Positions 17,664 to 26,039 of a stretch of 64,000 bases of DNA are shown here, piece after piece. Position numbers and translations under genes: made by a program. How positions within the stretch are numbered: the first letter of the stretch is position 1; every line of letters starts with the position of its first letter. Origin of the DNA: Sphingomonas azotifigens NBRC 15497 (lineage in GTDB: Bacteria; Pseudomonadota; Alphaproteobacteria; Sphingomonadales; Sphingomonadaceae); NCBI RefSeq assembly GCF_002091475.1, contig NZ_BCTR01000035.1, forward strand, positions 1 through 64,000, in the 5' to 3' direction. Below the pieces are notes generated by a model. The model ran no database searches, was not told the origin of the DNA, and worked only from the letters and a program-made list of their open reading frames with translations.

Positions 17664-18290
17664 TCAAACCGCGGGGGCGATCTCGATCACGTCCAGCTTC
17701 GATTCGAACGCGGGATAGGGAAGCACCAGCCGCCAGCGCTGTTCGCCGATCCGCTCGCCATAGCCGATCAGGTCGCGCTTGTTGTCGAGGCCATAGCGGA
17801 GCGGCGCGCTGTCGTCCCCCACCTCCAGCGTGCCCAGGAACACGCTGCGCGCCTTCACGTCAGGAAAGAAGTTGCCGTCGATCCGCTGCACGCCGCCCTC
17901 GATGCGCAGGTGGCGGACCTCGCCGTCCGCGATCATCGCGCAGGGGCGCCAGTCATAGCGTACGATCGCGCTGACCGCCGTGCCGCCGCCGCCCAGCTTG
18001 ACGGTGCGGCAGCGATAGGCGCCGGCCGGCGGCATCGCATCGGCCAGCGCCCGATCGGGATCGAACAGCGCGGGATCGCCGTCGATCCCCGCCGCATCGG
18101 CGGCGCGGGCGAGCGGCAGCGCCTCGCTCCACGCCTTGCGCCAGTTGCGCAGCTTGGTGCGATCGATATCGGTCGCCACCCGGCGCCAGTTGAGGCTGGT
18201 ATCCATCACCGGCGACGACGACTCGCGGTAGACGCTGCAGCCACCCAGCGCCGCCCCCACCCCCAACGCAACCAACAACCGCAGCATCAT
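17664..18290 (-). CDS. DUF4893-type lipoprotein (copy 2)
   Basis: 208-residue paralogue of the protein at 13116. It has a lipobox LGGC (about residue 17), NWRRVATDIDR, PPAGAYRCRTVKLG, a CAMIADG strand and a final QRWRLVLPYP. The ATG at 18290 overlaps the stop of bdhA (ATGA), so it is translated from the same message as 3-hydroxybutyrate dehydrogenase. Function unknown; a periplasm-facing lipoprotein is expected. Confidence 0.8.
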   Translation of the reverse strand: MMLRLLVALGVGAALGGCSVYRESSSPVMDTSLNWRRVATDIDRTKLRNWRKAWSEALPLARAADAAGIDGDPALFDPDRALADAMPPAGAYRCRTVKLGGGGTAVSAIVRYDWRPCAMIADGEVRHLRIEGGVQRIDGNFFPDVKARSVFLGTLEVGDDSAPLRYGLDNKRDLIGYGERIGEQRWRLVLPYPAFESKLDVIEIAPAV

Positions 18291-19072
18291 TCGGCGACCC
18301 AGCCGCCATCGATCGAATAGTTCGACCCGGTGATCTGCGCCGCCTCGTCGCGGCACAGGAACACGGCCAGCGCCGCCACCTGCTCCGGCAGCACGAATTC
18401 CTTGGTCGGCTGCGCATCGAGCAGCACGTCGTTAATTACCTGCTCGCGCGTCATGTTCCGCGTCTTCATCGTGTCCGGAATCTGGTTCTCGACCAGCGGC
18501 GTCCAGACATAGCCCGGCGAGATGCAATTCACCGTGATGCCATAGGTCGCCGTCTCCAGCGCGGCGGTCTTGGTGAGGCCGGTCAGGCCGTGCTTGGCGG
18601 CGACATAGGCCGACTTGTTCGGGCTCGCCACCAGGCTGTGGGCGCTCGCGGTGGAGATGATCCGGCCCCATTTGCGCGCCTTCATGCCAGGGATTGCCGC
18701 GCGCATCAGGTGGAAGGTGGAGCTGAGGTTGATCGCGAGGATCGCGTCCCACTTCTCCAGCGGGAATTCGTCGATCGGCGCGACGTGCTGGATGCCGGCG
18801 TTCGAGATGACGATGTCGACCGCGCCGAATTCGCTCTCCGCACGTGCGATCATCGCCGCGATCTGCTCGGGCTTGGTCATGTCGGCGGCGTCGTACAGCG
18901 CCTCGCCGCCGCTCGTCTCCGCGAGCGCCGCGCGCTCCTTCTCGATCGCCGCCGCGTCGCCAAAGCCGTTGATCAGCACGTTGGCGCCCTCAGCCGCCAA
19001 CGCCTTCGCATAGGCCAGGCCGATGCCCGAGGTGGAACCGGTGACGACCGCGGACTTGCCCTTGAGGAACAT
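18287..19072 (-). CDS. D-3-hydroxybutyrate dehydrogenase
   Basis: NAD-dependent short-chain dehydrogenase that interconverts 3-hydroxybutyrate and acetoacetate, used in polyhydroxybutyrate and ketone-body breakdown. The 261-residue protein has the TGSTSGIG nucleotide loop, NAG, catalytic Ser (STASAHS) and Tyr-Lys (YVAAK), and the family-typical GYVWTPLVENQIPDTMKTR lid. I start at ATG 19072 (MFLKGK): AGGAG sits 7 bases before it but only 1 base before the ATG at 19078. Flanked by the patatin upstream and DUF4893 downstream. Confidence 0.92.
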   Translation of the reverse strand: MFLKGKSAVVTGSTSGIGLAYAKALAAEGANVLINGFGDAAAIEKERAALAETSGGEALYDAADMTKPEQIAAMIARAESEFGAVDIVISNAGIQHVAPIDEFPLEKWDAILAINLSSTFHLMRAAIPGMKARKWGRIISTASAHSLVASPNKSAYVAAKHGLTGLTKTAALETATYGITVNCISPGYVWTPLVENQIPDTMKTRNMTREQVINDVLLDAQPTKEFVLPEQVAALAVFLCRDEAAQITGSNYSIDGGWVAE

Positions 19073-19097
19073 CGGCATACTCCTGTAACGCTGGTTT

Positions 19098-20249
19098 TTA
19101 ACGCTGGGTGAGATCGAAGGCGGCGGTGTTGCCGTCGAGAATGTTCTGCGCGATCAGGCGCGAATTGGCCATGGTTTCCGCAACCGCCGAGCGGCCGGCC
19201 TCCCAATGCTCGTGCATCGTCCGCGTCGAGAATTCGAAGTCCCGCGACCCCCCCTCCCACGCATTGGCGCGGTAGATCAGCTGGACGATGTTGACCGGAT
19301 ATTCGGTCACCAGTTCGCGTACCGCCTGCACCTCGGGTTCGTCGGCGATATGCTCCGGCAGCCGGTCGAGCAGGCGGCGGACCTTCTCGCGCGCGTTGCG
19401 CAGCCGCAGCCGCTCGTCGGAAATCGCACGGGTGCGGCTGGAGAAGCGGATTTCCTTCTCGCGCCCCATCACGTCGGTCATCGTGCGCGGCAAGTCGTTG
19501 GCGGCGGGGAACAGATCGACCTGGAAGACGAGCATCTCGGCCTCCTGCCGATCAAGGACATGGGTCAGCGGGGTATTGGAGACGAGTCCCCCGTCCCAAT
19601 ACCAGCAGCCATCGATCTCGACCGGCGGCAGCCCCGGGGGCAACGCACCAGACGCCATGATGTGCCGCGCGTCGATGCGTTCGTCGCGCGTATCGAAATA
19701 GCGGAAATTGCCGCTCTGCAGGTTGACCGCCCCCACCGACAGACGCACCGGCCCGGTGTTGAGCAGGTCCCAGTCGATCATCTGATCGAGGGTCTCGCGC
19801 AGCGGCGTGGTATCGTAGAAGCTCAGCGCCTCGGGCGTGCCCGGCGTGGCGAAGGCCGGTGGGATCGGCCGGGGGCTGAAAAAGCCCGGCACTCCGCCGA
19901 ACATGACCGCGCTGGCGGCCCAGGCATGGGTGATCTCGCGGGCATGGTCGCTCATCGGCGGCAGAAATTCCGGCAGCGCCGAGGTTACCTTGTCCCAGAA
20001 GCCATGGATCGCCTCCAGCCGCTTTTCGGGCGGATTGCCGGCGAACAGCGCGGCGTTCACCGCGCCGATCGAGATTCCCGCCACCCAGTCGACCTCGATG
20101 CCGGTGACGGCGAGTTCCTCGATCACCCCGCCCTGAAAGCTGCCCAGCGCGCCCCCTCCCTGCAGCACCAGTGCGACGGTGTCTGGCAGCGGCATGCCTG
20201 GTGCGGCATGGCGGCGACGACGATGCGGGAGAGACTCTCTGTCGGCCAT
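19098..20249 (-). CDS. Patatin-like phospholipase (DUF3734 type)
   Basis: 383-residue serine lipid acyl hydrolase with the oxyanion loop LQGGGALGSFQGG, nucleophile elbow GISIG and catalytic Asp in WDGGLVSNTP, followed by a C-terminal region of the DUF3734 type (VQLIYRANAWEGGSRDFEFS). These proteins often lie beside 3-hydroxybutyrate dehydrogenase, as here (26-base gap). They may hydrolyse lipids or take part in PHB granule metabolism; that link is inference. Start at 20249 is uncertain; ATG at 20267 is possible. Confidence 0.85.
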   Translation of the reverse strand: MADRESLPHRRRRHAAPGMPLPDTVALVLQGGGALGSFQGGVIEELAVTGIEVDWVAGISIGAVNAALFAGNPPEKRLEAIHGFWDKVTSALPEFLPPMSDHAREITHAWAASAVMFGGVPGFFSPRPIPPAFATPGTPEALSFYDTTPLRETLDQMIDWDLLNTGPVRLSVGAVNLQSGNFRYFDTRDERIDARHIMASGALPPGLPPVEIDGCWYWDGGLVSNTPLTHVLDRQEAEMLVFQVDLFPAANDLPRTMTDVMGREKEIRFSSRTRAISDERLRLRNAREKVRRLLDRLPEHIADEPEVQAVRELVTEYPVNIVQLIYRANAWEGGSRDFEFSTRTMHEHWEAGRSAVAETMANSRLIAQNILDGNTAAFDLTQR

Positions 20250-20396
20250 GCTACCGGTTTGGCCCATTCGATGCTGCAGAGCAATACGAGGCACCGTTAG
20301 CATCGACACTAACCCGTTAGGCGCGCGGTTTAGGAAGACGTGCAACGCACGCCGCCTTGGCGCATTGTCACGGCACGCAAACAAAGGGGAGGCCCA

Positions 20397-21290
20397 ATGC
20401 GGCTCGACGATCTGGATCCAACCGACAATGCCCGCGATCTGGGATCGGGCGGTGGCGGCGGCGGCTTTCCGCTGCTCGGCCTGCTGCCCCTGTTCCTCGG
20501 CCGCGGCATGGGCTGCGGCGGCATCGTGCTGATCGGCATCATCGCGCTTGTGATGTTCGGCCTCGGTGGCGGCGGCGGGATGCTGGGGCAGAGCGGCGGC
20601 GGCACGGCCGGGCGCTCGCCCACCGCCGGCCAGTCCGGCCAGCAGGTATGCCGGGTCGACGAACGCCGGCTGGAGGCATGCCGGGTGATGCGCAGTACCG
20701 ACCTCACCTGGACCAAGATCTTCCAGGAGATGGGCCGCAACGATTATCGCCCCGCCACGATCAACTTCTTCAAGGGCGGGGCCAATACCGGTTGCGGTGC
20801 CGCCACCTCGGCAGTGGGGCCCTTCTACTGCCCGAGCGATGACGGCGTGTATCTCGATACCGCGTTCTTCGACGAACTGCAGAACCGCTTCGGCGCCAAG
20901 GGCGATTTCGCCCGCGACTATGTGATCGCGCACGAGATGGGCCATCACATCCAAGATCTGCTCGGCACCTCGTCCGAAGTCTCGCAGGCACAGGCACGCG
21001 CGTCCAAGACCGAGGGCAACCGCCTGTCGGTCAAGCTCGAGCTGCAGGCGGATTGCTATGCCGGCGTCTGGGCCGCGCGCAACCGCGACCGAATGGATCC
21101 CGGCGACATCGAGGAAGGGATGACCGCCGCCAATGCGATCGGCGACGATACGCTGCAGAAGGAAGCGCAGGGCACGGTGGTGCCGGACAGCTTCACCCAC
21201 GGCACCTCGGCGCAGCGCAAGGCCTGGCTCAAGCGCGGGCTCGACACCGGCGATCCGCGCCAGTGCGACACGTTCAGCGCCGCGCTGTGA
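20397..21290 (+). CDS. YpfJ-family neutral zinc metallopeptidase
   Basis: 297-residue protein with a Gly-rich N-terminus, one membrane helix (about 41-56), and a metallopeptidase domain with zinc motif HEMGHH (His179-His184) and the family sequences LQADCYAGVWA and DTLQ. Cysteines at 85, 95, 133 and 145 suggest disulfides outside the cytosol. Ribosome-binding site GGGGAGG. Physiological substrate unknown. Divergent from the patatin gene. Confidence 0.88.
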   Translation: MRLDDLDPTDNARDLGSGGGGGGFPLLGLLPLFLGRGMGCGGIVLIGIIALVMFGLGGGGGMLGQSGGGTAGRSPTAGQSGQQVCRVDERRLEACRVMRSTDLTWTKIFQEMGRNDYRPATINFFKGGANTGCGAATSAVGPFYCPSDDGVYLDTAFFDELQNRFGAKGDFARDYVIAHEMGHHIQDLLGTSSEVSQAQARASKTEGNRLSVKLELQADCYAGVWAARNRDRMDPGDIEEGMTAANAIGDDTLQKEAQGTVVPDSFTHGTSAQRKAWLKRGLDTGDPRQCDTFSAAL

Positions 21291-21510
21291 CCGCGGCGCG
21301 GGGCCATAGCGGGGCAGCCCCCGGCGACGGCTGCGCGCTGCCGATCGGTCGGAATCCGTGCCAGTTGTTACTTGACGTGAACCATTCTCCGCTATTGGCT
21401 GGCGGCGAATGGGGGCGAAGATGCAGCAGCGCGGAATGAAGATGCGGGTCCGACACCCCCTGGACGGACGGTCCTCCCGTTCGCACAGCGGCGCCTGTTG
21501 AGGAGAGCGG

Positions 21511-22557
21511 ATGGTGGAGACGCGGGTCTGGCATTATGACGGGCAGAGCAGGTCGCGGCGGATGCCGACGATCGTGCCGGGCGCCGACGAGACGCAGTTC
21601 CTGCTCCAGGGTGACGGTGCCGAGGCCGGCCCCTATGCGTTTGCCGACCTCGTGCCGCAGGGCCAGTCCCACCACGAACGCGCCTTCGGCCTGAAGAACC
21701 GGCCCGGCTGGCAGATCACCTTCCTCGAATTCCCCCCGTCCGAAATCGCGGTGCACCTGCCCAAGCTGCCGCGCTACCATGCCTGGCTCGAGCATTTCGG
21801 CCCGTGGCGGATCGCGGGCGTGCTGGCGCTACTGGTCGGGCTGACACTGCTCGCAACGCTCAAGTTCCCGCCGCTGATCGCCCGGTCGATCCCGCAATCG
21901 GTGGAGGAGCGCATGGGCGCCAAGATGGTCGCCAGCATGGGTGCCTATGCCTGTTCGAGCCCGGCGGGCGACGCCGCGCTCAAGGCGCTTGCCGCGCGGC
22001 TGCGCCAGGGCGACAATGTAACCATCCGGGTGCTGCACGCGCCGATGGTCAACGCCGTCGCCTTCCCCGGGCATCAGGTGGTGCTGTTCGACGGCTTCAT
22101 TCAGGAAGCGCAGTCGCCGGACGAGATCGCCGGCGTGCTCGCCCATGAACTCGGCCATCTCGCGCACCAGGACGGCATGGAAGCGCTGGTCCGCCACTTC
22201 GGCATCCGCCTGCTGCTCGGCGGGTTCGATCGCCATCCCAGCAGCTATGCCAATGCGCTGCTCAACGCGCGCTATTCGCGCAAGGCCGAAGTCGGGGCGG
22301 ACAGCTATGCGATCGGCCGCCTGCAGGGTGCCGGCATTTCGCCGGGACCGACGGCGGCGCTGTTTACCCGCATGGCAGAGCAGGACGAGCAGCCCGAACT
22401 CGCGGGCAGGCTGCTCAACTATCTGTCGTCGCATCCGCCCTCGCCGTCGCGTGCGCAGCGCTTCACGCAGAGCGTGCAGAAGAATTTCCCCTATCGCCCC
22501 GCGCTGGACGCCGCCCAGTGGCAGGCGCTGCGGACGATGTGCGCCAAACGCGGTTAG
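21511..22557 (+). CDS. M48-family membrane metallopeptidase
   Basis: 348 residues: a N-terminal soluble domain, one membrane helix (about 101-118), then an M48 peptidase domain with HELGH (His212-His216) and the downstream RKAEVGADSYAIG glutamate ligand. This resembles YcaL/BepA-like or Oma1-like envelope quality-control proteases, topology reversed or C-terminus periplasmic. Preceded by GAGGAGAG. In the 220-base gap upstream, CTTGAC (about 21372) could be a -35 element. Its stop overlaps the stop of the small convergent gene at 22554. Confidence 0.85.
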   Translation: MVETRVWHYDGQSRSRRMPTIVPGADETQFLLQGDGAEAGPYAFADLVPQGQSHHERAFGLKNRPGWQITFLEFPPSEIAVHLPKLPRYHAWLEHFGPWRIAGVLALLVGLTLLATLKFPPLIARSIPQSVEERMGAKMVASMGAYACSSPAGDAALKALAARLRQGDNVTIRVLHAPMVNAVAFPGHQVVLFDGFIQEAQSPDEIAGVLAHELGHLAHQDGMEALVRHFGIRLLLGGFDRHPSSYANALLNARYSRKAEVGADSYAIGRLQGAGISPGPTAALFTRMAEQDEQPELAGRLLNYLSSHPPSPSRAQRFTQSVQKNFPYRPALDAAQWQALRTMCAKRG

Positions 22558-22688
22558 ACGAAGGCGCCGATCAGCTTCGCGGCGAGGACCGACAGGCCGG
22601 ACACCGCGATGGCGGCGCCGAAGATGAACTGCGAACCGGGAACGAACCGGCGAACCGGCAGGGCGATGGCGTTTTCTACAGTGCTCAT
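22554..22688 (-). CDS. Small membrane protein (44 aa)
   Basis: 44 residues starting MSTVENAIALPVRRFVPGSQ, with a hydrophobic helix (about residues 21-43) and almost no tail. The ribosome-binding region GGAGCAGGAT lies just before the ATG, supporting a real gene. It ends inside the stop codon of the convergent M48 protease. No family recognised; positive charges before the helix predict the N-terminus inside the cell. Confidence 0.55.
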   Translation of the reverse strand: MSTVENAIALPVRRFVPGSQFIFGAAIAVSGLSVLAAKLIGAFV

Positions 22689-22794
22689 GGCCGTATCCTG
22701 CTCCAGTCGTGCTGCAATGTCGTGTGATCAATCCCGATTGCAGTGATCGGTTCCGTCGCTGGCGGCGCACGGCCGCAGCGGCTAGACGGGGGCG

Positions 22795-23526
22795 ATGACC
22801 AGCTTGCCCCTCGCCCATCACCACACGCCCGGCGCGTCGCCGACGATCGTTTTCCTGCCCGGCTATCGTTCGGACATGAAGGGATCGAAGGTGCTCGCGC
22901 TGGAAGCCTGGGCGCGCGAACGCGGCCAGGGCTTTCTCCGCTTCGACTATGCCGGCTGCGGCGAGAGCCCCGGCGCCTTCGAAGACCAGACGCTGGCGAG
23001 CTGGCGCGACGACGCGTTGCGGATGATCGACACGGTGGTCGAGGGGCCGGTCGTGCTGGTCGGCTCGTCGATGGGCGGCTGGCTGATGCTGCTGGTCGCA
23101 CTTGCGCGGCCCGAACGCGTGGTCGGCCTGGTCGGCATCGCCGCCGCTCCCGATTTCACCCGCTGGGGCTTCACCGATGCGGAGAAGCAGGTGCTGCGCG
23201 ACACCGGCCGGCTGGAGCAGCCGAGCGACTATGGCCCCGAGCCGATGGTCACCACCCTGCCCTTCTGGACATCAGGCGAGGCGAACCTGGTCCTCGAGGC
23301 ACCGATCGCCTTCGACGGCCCGGTCCGGCTGCTCCAGGGCCAGTGCGATGCGGAAGTGCCTTGGGAGCTGGCGCTGCGGCTTGCCGACACGCTTCGTTCA
23401 GACGATGTGCAGCTAGTGCTGGTCAAGCAGGGCGACCACCGCCTGTCGCGCGACGCCGACATCCGCCTGCTGCTCCGCGCCACCGAGGACGTACGTACCG
23501 CATGCTCTTCCCCCTCCTCCTGCTGA
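22795..23526 (+). CDS. Alpha/beta hydrolase
   Basis: 243-residue serine hydrolase with VFLPGYRSDMKGSK, FDYAGCGES, nucleophile Ser92 in GSSMGG, an acidic residue in LLQGQCDAEVPW and the catalytic His in QGDHRLS. The set resembles ABHD10-type acyl-protein thioesterases. Cytosolic, no signal peptide. The downstream TPR gene starts 25 bases before this gene ends, so the two are translationally linked. Confidence 0.85.
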   Translation: MTSLPLAHHHTPGASPTIVFLPGYRSDMKGSKVLALEAWARERGQGFLRFDYAGCGESPGAFEDQTLASWRDDALRMIDTVVEGPVVLVGSSMGGWLMLLVALARPERVVGLVGIAAAPDFTRWGFTDAEKQVLRDTGRLEQPSDYGPEPMVTTLPFWTSGEANLVLEAPIAFDGPVRLLQGQCDAEVPWELALRLADTLRSDDVQLVLVKQGDHRLSRDADIRLLLRATEDVRTACSSPSSC

Positions 23527-24329
23527 TCGCCCAGCAGACGCCCGCGATCGCTCCCAAGTCGGGGCCGATCCTGCGCGATGCCGAACGCGCCCGCGCCGCT
23601 GCCGCCAAGGCGGCCGCACCGGCGCCCGCGGGCGAGCCGCCACGCTTCACCAAATGCATGGATATGGCGACCGGCGATCCCGCCGCCGCGGTGGACGAGG
23701 CGGTGAAGTGGCGCAGCGACAAGGGCGGCATGTTCGCCCGCCAGTGCCTCGCCGTCGCCTATGCCAACCAGGGCCGCTGGGCCTCGGCCGCCACCGCGTT
23801 CGAGGAAGCCGCCGGCGAAGCGGAAGCGGCGAAGGACGGTCCCCGCGCCGCGACCTATTGGACTCAGGCGGGCAATGCCTGGCTTGCCGCCAAGCAGCCG
23901 CCCAAGGCGCGCGCCGCGATCAACGCCGCGCTGGCGAGCGGACAATTGAAGGGTCTCGCGCTGGGCGAGGCCTATCTCGATCGGGCCCGTGCCGCGGTCG
24001 CCGCAGGCGAGAGCGCGGGGGCACGCGCCGACATCGATGTCGCGATCGCCAAGGCGGGCGACGATCCGCTCGCCTGGCTGCTCTCGGCTACGCTCGCACG
24101 GCGGATGAACGACCTGCCGCGCGCGCAAAAGGACATCGCCGAGGCAGTGAAGCGCGCCGGCGACGACGCCGCGGTGCAGCTCGAGGCCGGCAACATCGCT
24201 GCCGCCAGCGGTGACGAAGCCGGTGCCAAGACGGCGTGGAACAAGGTGCTTGCCGCCGCCCCCGGCAGTCCGCAGGCAAGTGCCGCGCGCGCCGCGCTTG
24301 CGCAATTCGGTGCGCCGCCGGCCCAATAG
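23502..24329 (+). CDS. Exported TPR-repeat protein
   Basis: 275 residues with a short hydrophobic N-terminus (probable signal peptide, MLFPLLLLIAQQTPA), an Ala/Pro linker and a run of 34-residue TPR-like helical pairs (AVAYANQGRWASAATAFEEAA, NAWLAAKQPPKARAAINAAL and others). Probably a periplasmic scaffold. The start lies inside the preceding hydrolase gene in another frame. No specific partner can be named. Confidence 0.75.
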   Translation: MLFPLLLLIAQQTPAIAPKSGPILRDAERARAAAAKAAAPAPAGEPPRFTKCMDMATGDPAAAVDEAVKWRSDKGGMFARQCLAVAYANQGRWASAATAFEEAAGEAEAAKDGPRAATYWTQAGNAWLAAKQPPKARAAINAALASGQLKGLALGEAYLDRARAAVAAGESAGARADIDVAIAKAGDDPLAWLLSATLARRMNDLPRAQKDIAEAVKRAGDDAAVQLEAGNIAAASGDEAGAKTAWNKVLAAAPGSPQASAARAALAQFGAPPAQ

Positions 24330-24392
24330 CCGGGTGGAACGGCGCGGCGTCCGCCCCTATCTGGCGAACAACACCAGTCCATGGAGTGCCCC

Positions 24393-24827
24393 GTGAAGTT
24401 TCTCCACACCATGATCCGCGTCACCGATCCGGACGCGACCATCGCCTTTTTCGAGCTGCTGGGCCTCCAGGAAACCCACCGCATCACCAGCGAGAAGGGC
24501 CGCTTCACGCTGATCTACCTGGCGAGCGAGGCGGACATCGATCCGGCGACCGGCCGCGGCCGCGCCGAGGTGGAGCTGACCCATAACTGGGATCCGGAAA
24601 CCTATACTGGCGGCCGCAATTTCGGCCACCTCGCCTTCCAGGTCGACGACATCTACGAGACCTGCCAGCGGCTGCAGGATGCCGGGGTGACGATCAACCG
24701 TCCGCCGCGCGACGGCCATATGGCGTTCGTCCGCACCCCCGACGCGATCTCGATCGAGCTGCTCCAGAAGGGCACGCTGCCGCCGCAGGAGCCTTGGGCC
24801 TCGATGCCCAACACCGGCGAGTGGTGA
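24393..24827 (+). CDS. gloA: Lactoylglutathione lyase (glyoxalase I)
   Basis: Isomerises the methylglyoxal-glutathione hemithioacetal to S-lactoylglutathione. The 144-residue VOC-fold protein has the metal ligands His5, Glu61 (VELTHNW), His79 (FGHLAF) and Glu122 (SIELLQ). GTG at 24393 is chosen: the GGAG within the nearby in-frame ATG GAG codons is an ideally spaced ribosome-binding site for it, 6 bases away, and the resulting [10 protein letters not shown] is the usual N-terminus. Followed 4 bases later by gloB. Confidence 0.92.
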   Translation: MKFLHTMIRVTDPDATIAFFELLGLQETHRITSEKGRFTLIYLASEADIDPATGRGRAEVELTHNWDPETYTGGRNFGHLAFQVDDIYETCQRLQDAGVTINRPPRDGHMAFVRTPDAISIELLQKGTLPPQEPWASMPNTGEW

Positions 24828-24831
24828 TCGC

Positions 24832-25566
24832 ATGACCGCGCTCCAGATCGTCCGCGTCCCTGCCTTCACCGACAATTACATCTGGCTCGTCCACGATCCC
24901 GTCTCGGCGGAGACGATCGTGGTCGATCCCGGTGCGGCAGAGCCGGTGCTGGCCGCGCTGGCAGCGCATGGCTGGACCCTGACGGCGATCTGGAACACGC
25001 ATTGGCATCCCGATCACACCGGCGGCAACGAAGCGCTCAAGGCGGCGACCGGCTGCGCCGTCATCGCGCCCGCCGCCGAGGCTGCCCAGATCCCGACCGC
25101 CGATCGGCTGGTCGGCGAGGGCGACACGGCGGCGATCGGCGATCATCTCGCGACGGTGCTGGCGGTGCCCGCCCACACCGCCGGCCATATCGCCTACCAC
25201 TTTGCCCAGGACGCGATCCTGTTCATCGGCGATACGCTGTTCGCGATGGGCTGCGGGCGGCTGTTCGAGGGGACAGCCGAGCAGATGTTCGCCAACATGC
25301 AGCGCCTCGCCGCGCTGCCGGGGGACACCCAGGTCTATTGCGCGCACGAATATACGTTGTCGAACGCGCGCTATGCCGTGGTCGCCGAACCGGACAACAC
25401 CGCGATCGCCACCCGTCTGGCGGAGGTGGAACGCCTGCGCGCCGCCGGCGCGGCGACCGTGCCGACGACGATCGCCGCCGAGCGCGCGACCAACCCCTTT
25501 CTCCGCGCCACCGATGCGCGCATGCTCGCCGAGCGCCGCGCCGCGAAGGATAGTTTTGCCGGCTGA
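24832..25566 (+). CDS. gloB: Hydroxyacylglutathione hydrolase (glyoxalase II)
   Basis: Metallo-beta-lactamase-fold enzyme that hydrolyses S-lactoylglutathione to D-lactate and glutathione, completing methylglyoxal detoxification with gloA. The 244-residue protein has the two-metal motif THWHPDH (His57, His59, Asp61, His62), the later AHTAGHI and FIGDTLF ligands and AHEYT. C-terminal HAGH domain present with the NPFLR end. Operon with gloA. Confidence 0.94.
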   Translation: MTALQIVRVPAFTDNYIWLVHDPVSAETIVVDPGAAEPVLAALAAHGWTLTAIWNTHWHPDHTGGNEALKAATGCAVIAPAAEAAQIPTADRLVGEGDTAAIGDHLATVLAVPAHTAGHIAYHFAQDAILFIGDTLFAMGCGRLFEGTAEQMFANMQRLAALPGDTQVYCAHEYTLSNARYAVVAEPDNTAIATRLAEVERLRAAGAATVPTTIAAERATNPFLRATDARMLAERRAAKDSFAG

Positions 25567-25611
25567 GTCGTAGGAACGGCAGGCGGCCCGGCGGCCGCAA
25601 GGAGACAGAGG

Positions 25612-26019
25612 ATGCGCATCGCCATCATCACGCTCGGCGCGCTCGCGCTGGCGGGCTGTGCCCAGAATGCCGAATATCAGGCGCAGCGCGACGCCCAGGC
25701 GCGCCGCGAACTCGCCAGCGCACTGGGTGACCGGGTGCCCGGTAAGCCGCAGGACTGCATCAGTCCCGGCTATACCGATGGCCCCCAGATCATCGACACC
25801 CGCACCCTGCTCTATCGGCAGGGCGCGCGGCTCTATCGCAACACGCTCGCCGCCGAATGCCCGTCGCTGGCACCGCTGACCACGGTGATCGTCGAGATGC
25901 GCGGCAGCCAGCTGTGCCGCAACGACCAGTTCCGCGTGCTGACACCGGGCACGACCATCCCGAGCGGCTATTGCCGCCTCGGCAACTTCACGCCCTACAC
26001 CCGGCCAAAGGGCGGCTGA
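25612..26019 (+). CDS. Small lipoprotein of unknown function
   Basis: 135 residues with lipobox LAGC (Cys16), a charged helical part (EYQAQRDAQARRELASAL) and a domain with four later cysteines (QDC, AEC, QLC, YCRLG) likely to form two disulfides in the periplasm. No family confirmed. AAGGAGAC ribosome-binding site upstream of the ATG. Follows gloB by 45 bases but has no evident link with it. Confidence 0.75.
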   Translation: MRIAIITLGALALAGCAQNAEYQAQRDAQARRELASALGDRVPGKPQDCISPGYTDGPQIIDTRTLLYRQGARLYRNTLAAECPSLAPLTTVIVEMRGSQLCRNDQFRVLTPGTTIPSGYCRLGNFTPYTRPKGG

Positions 26020-26039
26020 CGGGCAGCCGCCCCACCGCC

